Below, in pieces: positions 25,259 through 33,266 of a stretch of 64,000 nucleotides of DNA. The DNA comes from JANQPX01 sp965204405 (GTDB taxonomy: Bacteria; Pseudomonadota; Alphaproteobacteria; Geminicoccales; Geminicoccaceae): NCBI GenBank assembly GCA_965204405.1, contig CBDBEN010000005.1, positions 1 through 64,000 of the forward strand, written 5' to 3'. How positions within the stretch are numbered: position 1 is the stretch's first letter; the number at the start of each line of letters is the position of its first letter. The translations under genes and the position numbers were made by a program. Below the pieces are notes generated by a model. The model was not told where the DNA came from. It did not search any database and saw only the letters and a list, made by a program, of their open reading frames with translations.

Positions 25259-26662
25259 TCATGCCGATGCACCAGCGCCGGTTTTCCCGAACACCTCGAC
25301 CAGCTGGCTCAAGCGTTTCACATGGTGTTGTTGTAGCGGAGCGCCTTGATCAGCACTCTTGTCCCGACGGCTGGAACGACGGCTCTGCGCCGGCAGGATC
25401 GCCCGATCGAAACCGAGCTTTTGTGCTTCCTTCATCCGCGCCTGCATATGACCGACGGCACGAACCTCGCCGGCAAGGCCGACTTCACCGAAAATCACCG
25501 TCGATGCAGGCACGGGCCGATCCAGGAGGGACGACATCAGGGCTGCAGCCACTGCAAGATCGGCACCGGGCTCGACGATCCGAAGGCCACCGGCGACGTT
25601 CAAATAAACGTCGCGGTCGCCAATAGCAAGCCCGCAGCGCGCTTCGAGAACTGCGAGCAGCATGGCGAGCCTGGCCCCATCCCAGCCGACCACGGTCCTT
25701 CTGGGCGATCCGGGCGGGCTTTTGCCGACGAGAGCCTGAACCTCGACGAGGAGCGGTCGCGATCCCTCCATGCCGGCAAAGACCGCAGCACCGGAGACAC
25801 CGGCTTCGCGCTCCGACAGAAAGAGGGCGGACGGGTTGGGCACCTCGACCAGTCCCTCATCGGCCATCTCGAACACGCCGATCTCATTGGCTGCACCGAA
25901 ACGGTTCTTGACCGCGCGCAGAATGCGGAACTGCAGGCCGCGCTCGCCCTCGAAATAGAGGACGGCATCGACCATATGCTCAAGCAGCCTGGGCCCGGCG
26001 ATCTGGCCGTCCTTGGTGACATGGCCGATCAGAAAGAGAGCTGTACCTCGCCGCTTGGCGAAGCGGATCAACTCATGAGCGGACGTGCGAAGCTGGGTGA
26101 CCGTACCGGGAGCGCTCTCGATATTGTCGACGAACATGGTCTGGATGCTGTCGATCACCAGCACGGCTGGAGCGTTTTTTCCGTCGAACGTCTGGATGAT
26201 ATCGCCGACCGATGTTGCGGCTGCAAGCCGCAGCGGCGATTGCTGCAGGCCGAGGCGGGCAGCTCTGAGCTGGACCTGGTCGGTGGATTCCTCGCCGCTG
26301 ACATAGGCGATCTCCAGGCCTCGAGCGGCAAGGGCAGCCGCTGCCTGCAGCACCAGGGTCGACTTGCCGATACCGGGATCGCCGCCGATCAGAACGGCGG
26401 AACCTTCCACCAGCCCGCCGCCCAAAACCCGATCCAGCTCCGTAATCCCGGTCGCCATCCGGTCGGGCCCGTCCTTGATGCCGTCCAGTCCCACAAGCTC
26501 GATGGTGCGTCCGCCGCCAGCCTTCAGCCCCTTCGGCACCTCCCTGGGTGCGGTTTCCTCGGCAAGCGTGTTCCATTCGCCACAACCGTCACACCGCCCA
26601 CTCCATTTGGGGTGAATCGTGCCGCAGCTCTGGCAGACGAAACGCTGAGCGACGCGGGCCAT
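25259..26662 (-). CDS. radA: DNA repair protein RadA
   Basis: A 467-residue branch-migration helicase of homologous recombination. Residues 10-27 form the C4 zinc finger (Cys10, Cys13, Cys24, Cys27). Walker A GGDPGIGKS is at 93-101, and the RadA-specific KNRFG motif at 252-256. The C-terminal third is a Lon-protease-like domain (DVYLNVAGGLRIVEPGADLA, VIFGEVGLAGEVRAV) that forms the DNA-channel ring. All key motifs are intact. The tail has a basic insertion, AQSRRSSRRDKSADQGAPLQ. The neighbouring cvpA gene follows after about 100 bp on the same strand. Confidence 0.97.
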   Translation of the reverse strand: MARVAQRFVCQSCGTIHPKWSGRCDGCGEWNTLAEETAPREVPKGLKAGGGRTIELVGLDGIKDGPDRMATGITELDRVLGGGLVEGSAVLIGGDPGIGKSTLVLQAAAALAARGLEIAYVSGEESTDQVQLRAARLGLQQSPLRLAAATSVGDIIQTFDGKNAPAVLVIDSIQTMFVDNIESAPGTVTQLRTSAHELIRFAKRRGTALFLIGHVTKDGQIAGPRLLEHMVDAVLYFEGERGLQFRILRAVKNRFGAANEIGVFEMADEGLVEVPNPSALFLSEREAGVSGAAVFAGMEGSRPLLVEVQALVGKSPPGSPRRTVVGWDGARLAMLLAVLEARCGLAIGDRDVYLNVAGGLRIVEPGADLAVAAALMSSLLDRPVPASTVIFGEVGLAGEVRAVGHMQARMKEAQKLGFDRAILPAQSRRSSRRDKSADQGAPLQQHHVKRLSQLVEVFGKTGAGASA

Positions 26663-26878
26663 AGGCTAGAGGCGCGGCCCCATCTGAAAATTCGCTTGGC
26701 GAAATGCGCAACGCTTTGGTTTGACGCCAAATTGCGAGCCTCCGCATGAATCAATCGATGTGGTCATACCGCTGAGCTTTCTTCGGCGTCATCAGATGGA
26801 CGGTCGATAGCATCGAATGCCGATGAAGGAAATGGGTGTTCGAATGCAAGCCTGACATCTGGATCCAAATAAGACCAA

Positions 26879-26915
26879 GGTGCTTTCAAAACCGATCCAT
26901 CCCGCTCCCCCTCAA
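26879..26915. repeat. Partial left half of the palindromic MITE-like repeat
   Basis: GTGCTTTCAAAACCGATCCA followed by TCCCGCTCCCCCTCAAG resembles the left arm of the element at 51916-52042. No right half or TA flank was found here. It lies at the 3' side of the Ntn-hydrolase-like gene. Confidence 0.4.
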
Positions 26916-27460
26916 GTTAGCTTTTTCACGAAGGGTCGGCCTGGACAATTTAGGTCATAAAAAATGGCTGCTTCGACCGCGTTGCGTATGCGCGTTTCGC
27001 AAGAAACGTCCTTCGAGGCCAGCGGAAAGTCAGCGCCCAGCGCATACTCCATTCCGGCCCCCCTGGCCCACAACGTCCCCGACGGAACTTCGTCTATCGA
27101 GAGAAAATGGTCCGCATCCCAAATTCTACCGCAATGGTGAGCGAGTAACAGTGTATTTGGATAGCTCTTGACGGGATCGTCCTCATCCCTATTGCCCACC
27201 TCCGAATCATTGAGGAGCCCTCTCAGGAATTCGACAATAGTCAACGGGCAGGTCTCGTCGACCGGAAAATGCTCTCTCTTGAGCTCTAGAAGATTGATGG
27301 TGACCGGACTGCCGGTAAGACCGATGGCCCATCCGCCGAACTGGGACCATTTGATGCAGTTGGCATTGGGCATTCGGGTGCCGCCTACACTTATTCCATC
27401 ATTGCATCCGATCCAGACTTCCTTGGTTCGCGGATCGCAAAGTGCGCAGATAACCGTCAT
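26912..27460 (-). CDS. HslV/proteasome-beta-like Ntn-hydrolase family protein
   Basis: A 182-residue protein starting MTVICALCDPRTKEVWIGCN. The opening M-T-x-I, followed by a strand, a W-I-G-x-N/D turn and WAIGLTGSPVTINLLELKRE, is the pattern of small bacterial proteasome-beta-like proteins in which Thr2 becomes the N-terminal nucleophile after Met removal. The C-terminal GAGMEYALGADFPLASKD and RIRNAVEAAIFYDLNCPG match the conserved G-x-G-x-x-x-A-x-G and the following helix. The substrate is unknown, and no unfoldase partner lies beside it. The assignment rests on motif order rather than clear homology to HslV itself. Confidence 0.6.
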   Translation of the reverse strand: MTVICALCDPRTKEVWIGCNDGISVGGTRMPNANCIKWSQFGGWAIGLTGSPVTINLLELKREHFPVDETCPLTIVEFLRGLLNDSEVGNRDEDDPVKSYPNTLLLAHHCGRIWDADHFLSIDEVPSGTLWARGAGMEYALGADFPLASKDVSCETRIRNAVEAAIFYDLNCPGRPFVKKLT

Positions 27461-27616
27461 CTCCCAATCCCCTTAGTATCTTTGCTGATACATCGAGGAT
27501 GCCTTCTTAAGGCTCGCATGCATAATCGACTAGTCGTCTGGTTCAATCACCGGAATTCTTGGAATCATTGTTCTCGTGCTTCGATCACAAGGGAATTGTG
27601 TGATCGAAACGAACCA

Positions 27617-28057
27617 TTAGTCGCCATCACCTCCCTCGATATCACCGAACTCGATGCGATCCATGTCGTCGTCGGAGAGGCCGAAATGGTGGCCGATCTC
27701 GTGAATGAGTGTGTTTTTGATGATTGCCGATAGGGACTGACCGGTATCGCACCAGTAGGCGAGTAGCGGGCGCCGGTAGAGGAATATCATGTCAACATCG
27801 TTCCGCGGTGCCGTGAAACCGTCGTCATGGCCGACCGGCACGCCGTGATAGAGGCCAAGAAGATCATAAGGGCTTTCCAAGGCCATCAGCTTTTCGGTCG
27901 CCGTGTCCGGAAATTCCTCGACCTTGATCACCACCCCTCTTATGGGATCGGCGAAGATCGGCGGCAACGCTGCCAGGGTTTCTTCGGCGACACGCTGAAA
28001 GTCGGTAAGCGAAGGCGGGGCATGATCGAAGGCCGGGTACCATTTCTCGCCGCTCAT
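27617..28057 (-). CDS. Zincin-like metallopeptidase family protein (DUF1025)
   Basis: A 146-residue protein of the small zincin family related to metallopeptidase-like PF06262. The zinc motif HEIGHHFGLSDDDMDRIE near residue 120 gives H-E-x-x-H plus the downstream acidic segment, and DLLGLYHGVPVG with MIFLYRRPLL precede it as in relatives. No signal peptide is seen, so it is probably cytoplasmic. It is divergent from the PCD gene, with 34 bp between the starts, so the two share a compact promoter region. The physiological substrate is not known for the family. Confidence 0.85.
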   Translation of the reverse strand: MSGEKWYPAFDHAPPSLTDFQRVAEETLAALPPIFADPIRGVVIKVEEFPDTATEKLMALESPYDLLGLYHGVPVGHDDGFTAPRNDVDMIFLYRRPLLAYWCDTGQSLSAIIKNTLIHEIGHHFGLSDDDMDRIEFGDIEGGDGD

Positions 28058-28091
28058 GGCATGATCATCTCAAGCTGTAGGAGATCTAGAT

Positions 28092-28397
28092 GTGACACGT
28101 CCAATACCGCTTGCCGGCGACCAGCGAAACGCGGCCCTCTCCGCTCTCGAAGGGTGGACCGAATGCCAGGATCGGGATGCCATCAGCAAGACATTCACAT
28201 TCAGGAATTTCAATCAGGCCTTCGGTTTCATGACCAGGACAGCCCTTCTTGCGGAAAAGATGAACCATCATCCCGAATGGTTCAATGTCTACAAGACCGT
28301 CGAGGTCACGTTGACCACCCATGATGCCGGCGGCGTGACCGAACTGGACGTCAAGCTCGCCAAAGCGATGAACAGGTTTGCGGCAGATGGCTTGTGA
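28092..28397 (+). CDS. phhB: 4a-hydroxytetrahydrobiopterin (pterin-4a-carbinolamine) dehydratase
   Basis: A 101-residue enzyme that regenerates the pterin cofactor of aromatic amino-acid hydroxylases by dehydrating the 4a-carbinolamine. The family core is complete: FTFRNFNQAFGFMTRTALLA, then EKMNHHPEWFNVYKTVEVTL with the catalytic His-His pair, and TTHDAGGVTELDVKLAKAMN. Length and motifs match bacterial PhhB/PCD. A phenylalanine hydroxylase gene is not in the window, but fumarylacetoacetase of the same catabolic route is present at 61 kb. Confidence 0.95.
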   Translation: MTRPIPLAGDQRNAALSALEGWTECQDRDAISKTFTFRNFNQAFGFMTRTALLAEKMNHHPEWFNVYKTVEVTLTTHDAGGVTELDVKLAKAMNRFAADGL

Positions 28398-28868
28398 GGC
28401 AACCGGTTCGGCGTGATCGGTACGATCCTAAGTCACCTACCAGGCGACCCAGCGCAGCAGAATCCCAGCCCTATCAGGCGGCTCAACACGGCCGAAGGCC
28501 GGTTCCGGATTGATCGCTCCAAACAGGATGTTGCCGCCTTGCCACAGTCTACCGGGTGATAGGGGGTGGCCGGTCGGTGGCCTTTGAAAAGTGATGACTG
28601 GAGCATGATCACCTCTTGCGATCGTTCTTGAGACGCTGCATTAAGAAAAGACCTAAAAATTGACAAATCATAAACGACTAACGGCTTATGGCCGTTTTCA
28701 ATTAATGAGCGCTTTGGAACGATCATCGCTTCGGCATAGGGTCTCGCTGGAGTGTTGAAATCAAGTCAGGCGGAAGGGTGATTTTGTGTCGCCAGGTTGT
28801 GTTTTAGCTTGTGTTCGCAGGACATTATTCACTCCGGATATTGAGCTTTCCAGATGTAAAGCAGGAAC
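28398..28868. other. Long intergenic region upstream of the sugar transferase gene
   Basis: Nothing with credible coding potential was found; a 97-codon minus-strand frame here lacks a family or ribosome site. An AT-rich part near 28640-28700 could hold the promoter of the exopolysaccharide transferase gene that starts at 28869. Confidence 0.4.
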
Positions 28869-30326
28869 ATGCGGATGAGCGGCCGCTCCTTCCTGCATCC
28901 GACCGGCCACTACCGCCGGGACTGGTTGTTGCCGTCCGTCGTCGTCGGCATGCTTCGGCTTTCAGACGCGCTGGTGGTGATCCTTGCTTCCCTGGTCGCT
29001 TACATGACCAGGTTCCGTGATTTTGACGATCTCGGCACGTTTCAGCTGTTCGGTTGCGTGATCGCTGTCCTGCTGACGGTCAATATTTTCCAGCTAGCAG
29101 GCCTCTACGATTTCAATAAGCTGACGGACATTTATCGGCAGTCCACACGATTGCTGGGCTGCTGGCTGTTGGTCATGGTCGGCCTGTTGGCCCTAGGCTT
29201 TCTTGCCAAGGTCTCCCTTGTCGCAAGCTCGCGCCTGTGGGTTGCATTGTGGTTCGTCTATGGCTTTTTCGGGCTGTTCTCGGTGCGCCTGCTCCTCTGT
29301 CATCAAATCCGGCGATGGCAGCAAGGAGGCCGGCTTGCCCGCAATGTCGCGATCGTCGGCACAGGGCCTCACGGCAAGCGGCTGATCGAGCATATGGCAC
29401 GGCACGGCAATAAGGCCGAACGGATCGTCGGAGTCTATAGTGACGATGAACACCAAGGCGATTCCGGCAGGATGATCGGCGGCCATCCGATTCTCGGCGG
29501 GATCGACGACCTTGTTCTTTCAGCGCGAGGCAATGGGATCGATCAGGTCATCCTGGCGCTTCCGTGCAGTGCGGAGCAGCGCCTTCTCGATCTCATGAAA
29601 CGGCTACGCTCGCTGCCGCTTGATGTGCGCCTCTGCCCTGATATGATCGGCTTTCATTTGGCGGACCGGACGGTCTCCCATGTAGGCGGGCTGCCGGTGA
29701 TCAACGTCTTTGAAAAACCGCTTTCCGGTTGGAGGCTTATACAGAAAGGTTTTGAAGATCGCCTCCTGGCCGCATTCATCCTCACCTTGATCAGCCCCTT
29801 GCTGTTCATTATCGCAGCCCTGATAAAGCTCGACAGCAAAGGCCCGGTTCTGTTCCGGCAGAAGCGCTACGGCTTTAATAATGAGGTGATTGAGGTCTTC
29901 AAATTCAGGAGCATGTACATCGATCGGTGCAGCGCCGAGCACAACGTACCCCAGGCTACCAAGAAGGATCCGCGTGTCACCCGTATCGGGCGCCTCATCC
30001 GGCGCACGTCCCTCGACGAACTGCCGCAGTTCGTCAATGTGCTCATGGGCACAATGTCGATCGTCGGACCGAGACCCCACGCCGTCGCTCATAATGAGCA
30101 ATATGCGGACGTCATCGACGAATATCTCGCACGGCACCGCGTGAAACCCGGCATTACCGGCTGGGCACAGATCCATGGCCTGCGCGGTGAGACCGAAACC
30201 CTGGAAAAAATGCAACAGCGCGTACGCTATGATCTTTATTACATTGAAAATTGGTCGCTGTTGTTTGATCTCCGTATTATATTCAGAACGCTATTTGTTG
30301 GCTTTACTGATCCTAACGCTTACTGA
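28869..30326 (+). CDS. Undecaprenyl-phosphate sugar phosphotransferase (WcaJ-type polyprenyl transferase)
   Basis: A 485-residue membrane enzyme that starts exopolysaccharide repeat synthesis by moving a hexose-1-phosphate to undecaprenyl phosphate. Four N-terminal membrane helices (up to about residue 150) precede a Rossmann-like domain (VAIVGTGPHGKRLIEHMARH) and a further membrane hairpin (AAFILTLISPLLFIIAALI). The catalytic C-terminal domain has the family motifs KFRSMYID, RRTSLDELPQFVNVLMG, MSIVGPRPHAVAHNEQY and KPGITGWAQIHGLRGET. Length and layout match WcaJ/PssY-type enzymes. No other polysaccharide genes are adjacent. A strong terminator follows. Confidence 0.95.
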   Translation: MRMSGRSFLHPTGHYRRDWLLPSVVVGMLRLSDALVVILASLVAYMTRFRDFDDLGTFQLFGCVIAVLLTVNIFQLAGLYDFNKLTDIYRQSTRLLGCWLLVMVGLLALGFLAKVSLVASSRLWVALWFVYGFFGLFSVRLLLCHQIRRWQQGGRLARNVAIVGTGPHGKRLIEHMARHGNKAERIVGVYSDDEHQGDSGRMIGGHPILGGIDDLVLSARGNGIDQVILALPCSAEQRLLDLMKRLRSLPLDVRLCPDMIGFHLADRTVSHVGGLPVINVFEKPLSGWRLIQKGFEDRLLAAFILTLISPLLFIIAALIKLDSKGPVLFRQKRYGFNNEVIEVFKFRSMYIDRCSAEHNVPQATKKDPRVTRIGRLIRRTSLDELPQFVNVLMGTMSIVGPRPHAVAHNEQYADVIDEYLARHRVKPGITGWAQIHGLRGETETLEKMQQRVRYDLYYIENWSLLFDLRIIFRTLFVGFTDPNAY

Positions 30327-30351
30327 GTATCCAAGTCTCCCACGGGTGGAA

Positions 30352-30382
30352 GGGCGCTGCTTCGGCAGCGCCCTTCTTTTTT
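30352..30382 (+). terminator. Rho-independent terminator after the sugar transferase gene
   Basis: A perfect 9-bp GC-rich stem (GGGCGCTGC / GCAGCGCCC) with a stable TTCG loop is followed by TTCTTTTTTT. It begins 26 bp after the stop codon and ends the single-gene transcript. Confidence 0.95.
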
Positions 30383-30489
30383 GGCACTGGCACACGCTTT
30401 TCCGGCCGGGCGACGCGAGTTTCTCCACTCCGGCTACCGGATTGGTCGGCTCGTGCCCAGGTCCTAGGATTCGCGGACTCGGACTTCGA

Positions 30490-30546
30490 GGTGGCCCTGA
30501 GGGGGAGCAGACTGGTTCCGTTTGGTCGGGTCGGAAAATACTCTAG
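30490..30546. repeat. Right half of a palindromic MITE-like repeat
   Basis: GTGGCCCTGAGGGGGAG and TGGTTCCGTTTGGTCGGGTC followed by GGAAAATACTCTAG match the right half of the element at 40408-40530, ending in the same CTCTA terminus. The left half (from about 30420) is too diverged to align with confidence. It lies between convergent genes. Confidence 0.55.
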
Positions 30547-30619
30547 TGTCCTGCTTTCGAAGTTCGTTCGATCTCAACGGCTTAACCTTTTTCTAACCCG
30601 ACCGGGGCAAAACTGACTT

Positions 30620-30702
30620 TGGTCCATGAGATCCTGGGAATCCGAGCCGCCGCCTCCCTCTTCCCGGCGGGCGGACGGATTCCCAAGATCTTATGGACCG
30701 GG
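30620..30702. repeat. Second palindromic repeat family, copy 1
   Basis: An imperfect 83-bp palindrome. It begins TGGTCCATGAGATCCTGGGA and ends with a segment complementary to that start (GGATTCCCAAGATCTTATGG then ACCGGG). A copy with the same arms lies at 54095-54176. Both sit between convergent genes. The family differs from the TAGAGC-ended repeats. Confidence 0.65.
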
Positions 30703-30803
30703 AAAGCCATCCTTGACGCTCAATCATCAAGAAAAGATGAATAGCGATTTTTCCGACGGGAGAGTAGGTGGTGGACAATCGAACGAACTTCGCGATCAGG
30801 ACA

Positions 30804-31532
30804 CTAGGAACGAGCGGCAATCTTCATCAAGAGATCGGCAGTTTCGTTCGGTGCGGAAACCATTGCGTCATGTCCAGTTGCGATTTCTTCGATGGGCCAA
30901 TCTAGCGAACGGGCACGCCCGCGCGATGTCGCAAGATTGTCGTAGAGCGGGTCGGTGCAGACGATATAGGTCGCCGGCACGCCGTTGGTCATATCCTGGC
31001 CGAGATCGAGTGTCGATTGGTAGGTTTTTAGCGGATGGGGGGTCAAACAGGATTCGAGCCAGGCTGCCTGTTTCTCATCCGTGACGCCGAAGTCCGGGGC
31101 TGACGGCGGCGGTACGGCGAGGCCCTCGCTGAAGGTTTCTGCGGCAGCGGTTCGCGCTTGGACATTTTCGGGCAATGCGCGGCTGAACGGCGTCTCGCCC
31201 GATTTGATCAGGAGAGCGTCAAGGTAGATCAAATGGCGAAGAGCATCCGGCATTTGTTGCGCTGTGCCGCTGATCGACGTGCCGCCGAAGCTATGACCGA
31301 CCAGAACCACATCCTGCAACCGCTCGTAGAGCAGAACATTGACGATGTCCTGGACAAACACGTTCAAATCGATCGAGCGGCTCAGCAAATGGGATCGTTC
31401 GCCGAGGCCCGTTTGGGTGGGCGTAAAGACCCGGTGCCCCTTAGCTTCCAGCGAGCGGCGCACCCCGGCCCAGCACCAGCCACCGTGCCAAGCCCCATGA
31501 ACAAGAACAAAACAGCAGCTATCTGACCCCAT
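30804..31532 (-). CDS. Alpha/beta hydrolase (salicylate-esterase-like)
   Basis: A 242-residue serine hydrolase. It opens CCFVLVHGAWHGGWCWAGVR, with the oxyanion-hole HGAWHGG typical of the AB_hydrolase_6 group related to plant methyl-salicylate esterases. The nucleophile Ser is in VVLVGHSFGGTSISG, and the final His is in EEIATGHDAMVSAPNETADL. The acid is probably in the YIVCTDPLYD segment. There is no signal peptide. Bacterial members are widespread and their substrates generally undefined. It stands alone, convergent with the sugar transferase gene. Confidence 0.9.
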   Translation of the reverse strand: MGSDSCCFVLVHGAWHGGWCWAGVRRSLEAKGHRVFTPTQTGLGERSHLLSRSIDLNVFVQDIVNVLLYERLQDVVLVGHSFGGTSISGTAQQMPDALRHLIYLDALLIKSGETPFSRALPENVQARTAAAETFSEGLAVPPPSAPDFGVTDEKQAAWLESCLTPHPLKTYQSTLDLGQDMTNGVPATYIVCTDPLYDNLATSRGRARSLDWPIEEIATGHDAMVSAPNETADLLMKIAARS

Positions 31533-31696
31533 GACGAACTCTCTGCCTCCTGCCGAACCCTAACCCTGGAAAATGAGGCCCTGACGGCAAGCTCCAAATT
31601 CCCATCATTCTTTAGTTTAAAGGTCTGATGGTCTGCAGATCGAGTCCTGTCATTGGGGCATTTTCACACAAGCAGAACATGGTCCGGTAAAGAAGC

Positions 31697-32386
31697 TTAC
31701 CGAACCAGCCGATAGCCGTCGGGTTCCGTGACCAGGATTTGAACATTGGCCGGATCGGGCTCGACCTTTTGCCGGAGACGATAGATGTGGCTTTCCAGAG
31801 TGTGGGTGGTAACCCCTGTTTTGTAACCCCAGACCTCGCCTAGGAGGGTACGCCTCGGTGCCGGCCGATTATCCATTCGATAGAGATATTTAAGGATCGC
31901 CGTCTCTCTTTCGGTCAGATGGATTTTCTTGTCGGTTCCGGTGTCGGTGAGGATTTTGGTGCTGGGCCGGAAGGCATAGGGTCCGATGGGCAGGGTGACA
32001 TCATCGGACATCTCGAATTGCCGAAGCTGTGCCCGCAGCCTCGCCATGAGGACATTTGGAGGGAACGGTTTGACGACATAGTCGCTGGCGCCACTGTCGA
32101 GGCCCAGAATGATATCGGCGTCGGAGTTGGAGCTGCCGACCAGTATGATTGGCGATTTGATGCCCTGACGGCGCATGAGGCGACAGAGTTCACGGCCGTC
32201 TATATCGCCAAGCTCGACCTCGATCAGAATAAGCTCGACATGCTGCTCTTTGGCCTTTTGCAGCGCGAGCTCAGCATTGCCGACCCGCACCACGACGAAC
32301 CCTTCATGAGACACCAACCGTTCGGCAAGTGATTTTTGCCACGTGTCATGACCTTCAACGATCAGAATGTTTTTCTTGGTTGACAT
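31697..32386 (-). CDS. OmpR-family response regulator with degenerate receiver (phospho-acceptor Asp replaced)
   Basis: A protein of about 229 residues from MSTKKNILIVEGHDTWQKSL (the longer start at 32452 adds a poor extension). The receiver domain occupies residues 5-120. Its acidic pocket reads VEGHD instead of D-D, and the phospho-acceptor is Glu in LILIEVELGDIDG where the family has L-D-V-x-L-P. The conserved Thr is Gly (IILVGSSN), while the Lys is kept (YVVKPFPPN). The OmpR winged helix follows (LTERETAILKYLYRMDNRPA, TLESHIYRLRQKVEP). It probably works without phosphorylation, locked or controlled otherwise. No histidine kinase gene is adjacent. Confidence 0.88.
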   Translation of the reverse strand: MSTKKNILIVEGHDTWQKSLAERLVSHEGFVVVRVGNAELALQKAKEQHVELILIEVELGDIDGRELCRLMRRQGIKSPIILVGSSNSDADIILGLDSGASDYVVKPFPPNVLMARLRAQLRQFEMSDDVTLPIGPYAFRPSTKILTDTGTDKKIHLTERETAILKYLYRMDNRPAPRRTLLGEVWGYKTGVTTHTLESHIYRLRQKVEPDPANVQILVTEPDGYRLVR

Positions 32387-32565
32387 GATTTTTCTCATTT
32401 CCCGATGTTGACGAGCGTCATCAAGCGCCCAGAAATTTCGACGGGCGTTCAAGACCCAGCAGCAACGCCGCTCTGGCTGAAAGTGACACCTCGATGGTTC
32501 TTAAGACGCTGATTCTCAGCGGTTATTTTTGCAACCTTGGGCAACCGAGTGCCGTGGTCAGGCCA

Positions 32566-33039
32566 TCACCCTTCGACCACGATCTTGTAATCCGGGGTTG
32601 GGTTCAGAGGGCAGGAGAAGACATAGTCGCCTGCGGAAAGGTCGATCTCATAATCCTTGGTAGCACCCTCAAGCAAGCCACCGCCTGAGATGCTTGGGAG
32701 CGTGGCGCGATTGATCAGGCCGTCGCCACGAAGCCAGAAACCGAGTTCGTAGGGGACGTTTTCATTTTTCACCCGGAACACATAGCGTCCGGGTTTGAGG
32801 TGGAGAATTTCCGACTGAGCGAGCCTATCGGCGCCCGACGACGCATTAATGGCTTCGCAATCGGCTTTCTTCGTGGAGGTAAAGCCATGATCTTGCCCTT
32901 CGACCTCGACGAATTGGCAGGGTGTCTGGGTGAGGTCGATAACCGTCGCTTCGCCAGCTGCAATGCCGGATCCGGAGGACGCAGCAAGAGCAGTAAAACC
33001 TAAAAGGGCAAGCGATCCGAAGACAAGGGGACGGGTCAT
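32566..33039 (-). CDS. Secreted cupredoxin-like protein
   Basis: A 157-residue protein with a signal peptide (LVFGSLALLGFTALAASSGS, cut near GIAAG). The second half resembles a cupredoxin beta-sandwich: YVFRVKNENVPYELGFWLRG, then SAGDYVFSCPLNPTPDYKIV with a Cys-Pro-x-x-P turn where blue-copper ligands usually lie. Possible copper ligands are the His at about residue 51 or 81 and this Cys, but the full Cys-His-His-Met set is not visible. It may be a copper-poor or variant relative. It is divergent from a LysR regulator, which probably controls it. Confidence 0.6.
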   Translation of the reverse strand: MTRPLVFGSLALLGFTALAASSGSGIAAGEATVIDLTQTPCQFVEVEGQDHGFTSTKKADCEAINASSGADRLAQSEILHLKPGRYVFRVKNENVPYELGFWLRGDGLINRATLPSISGGGLLEGATKDYEIDLSAGDYVFSCPLNPTPDYKIVVEG

Positions 33040-33159
33040 GAGCTATATCCTTTCCTAGCGTCACGAATTTGGGCCACCCAACGGCCAGTCGGCTTGGGAC
33101 TATCGAATGTTTACGTTGGCAACTCGTCAAAACATGACCGAACTTGGCGATTTGTTGAA

Positions 33160-33185
33160 CTATCGATTGTCTCTTGATTTGATAG
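33160..33185. promoter_or_regulatory. Inverted repeat in the divergent cupredoxin-lysR promoter region
   Basis: CTATCGATTGTCTC then TTGATTTGATAG forms a 5-bp inverted repeat (CTATC / GATAG) about 80 bp upstream of lysR. A further CTATCGA lies nearby at about 33101. LysR-type regulators bind spaced inverted repeats of this sort between themselves and a divergent target. Assignment is by position only. Confidence 0.35.
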
Positions 33186-33266
33186 CTTCCGGTTATGAAA
33201 TCGGTCGTTTTCGGTCCATTTTTCACAGTTTTGTGAGATATCGAGCTATTTTGTGAGGTTCAGGCT

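Noticed and set aside
25346..26749. A 467-codon plus-strand frame
   Set aside because: It is exactly antisense to radA, with no family motif and no ribosome site.
28433..28726. A 97-codon minus-strand gene
   Set aside because: No family, no ribosome site, and it fills part of an otherwise AT-varied intergenic region.
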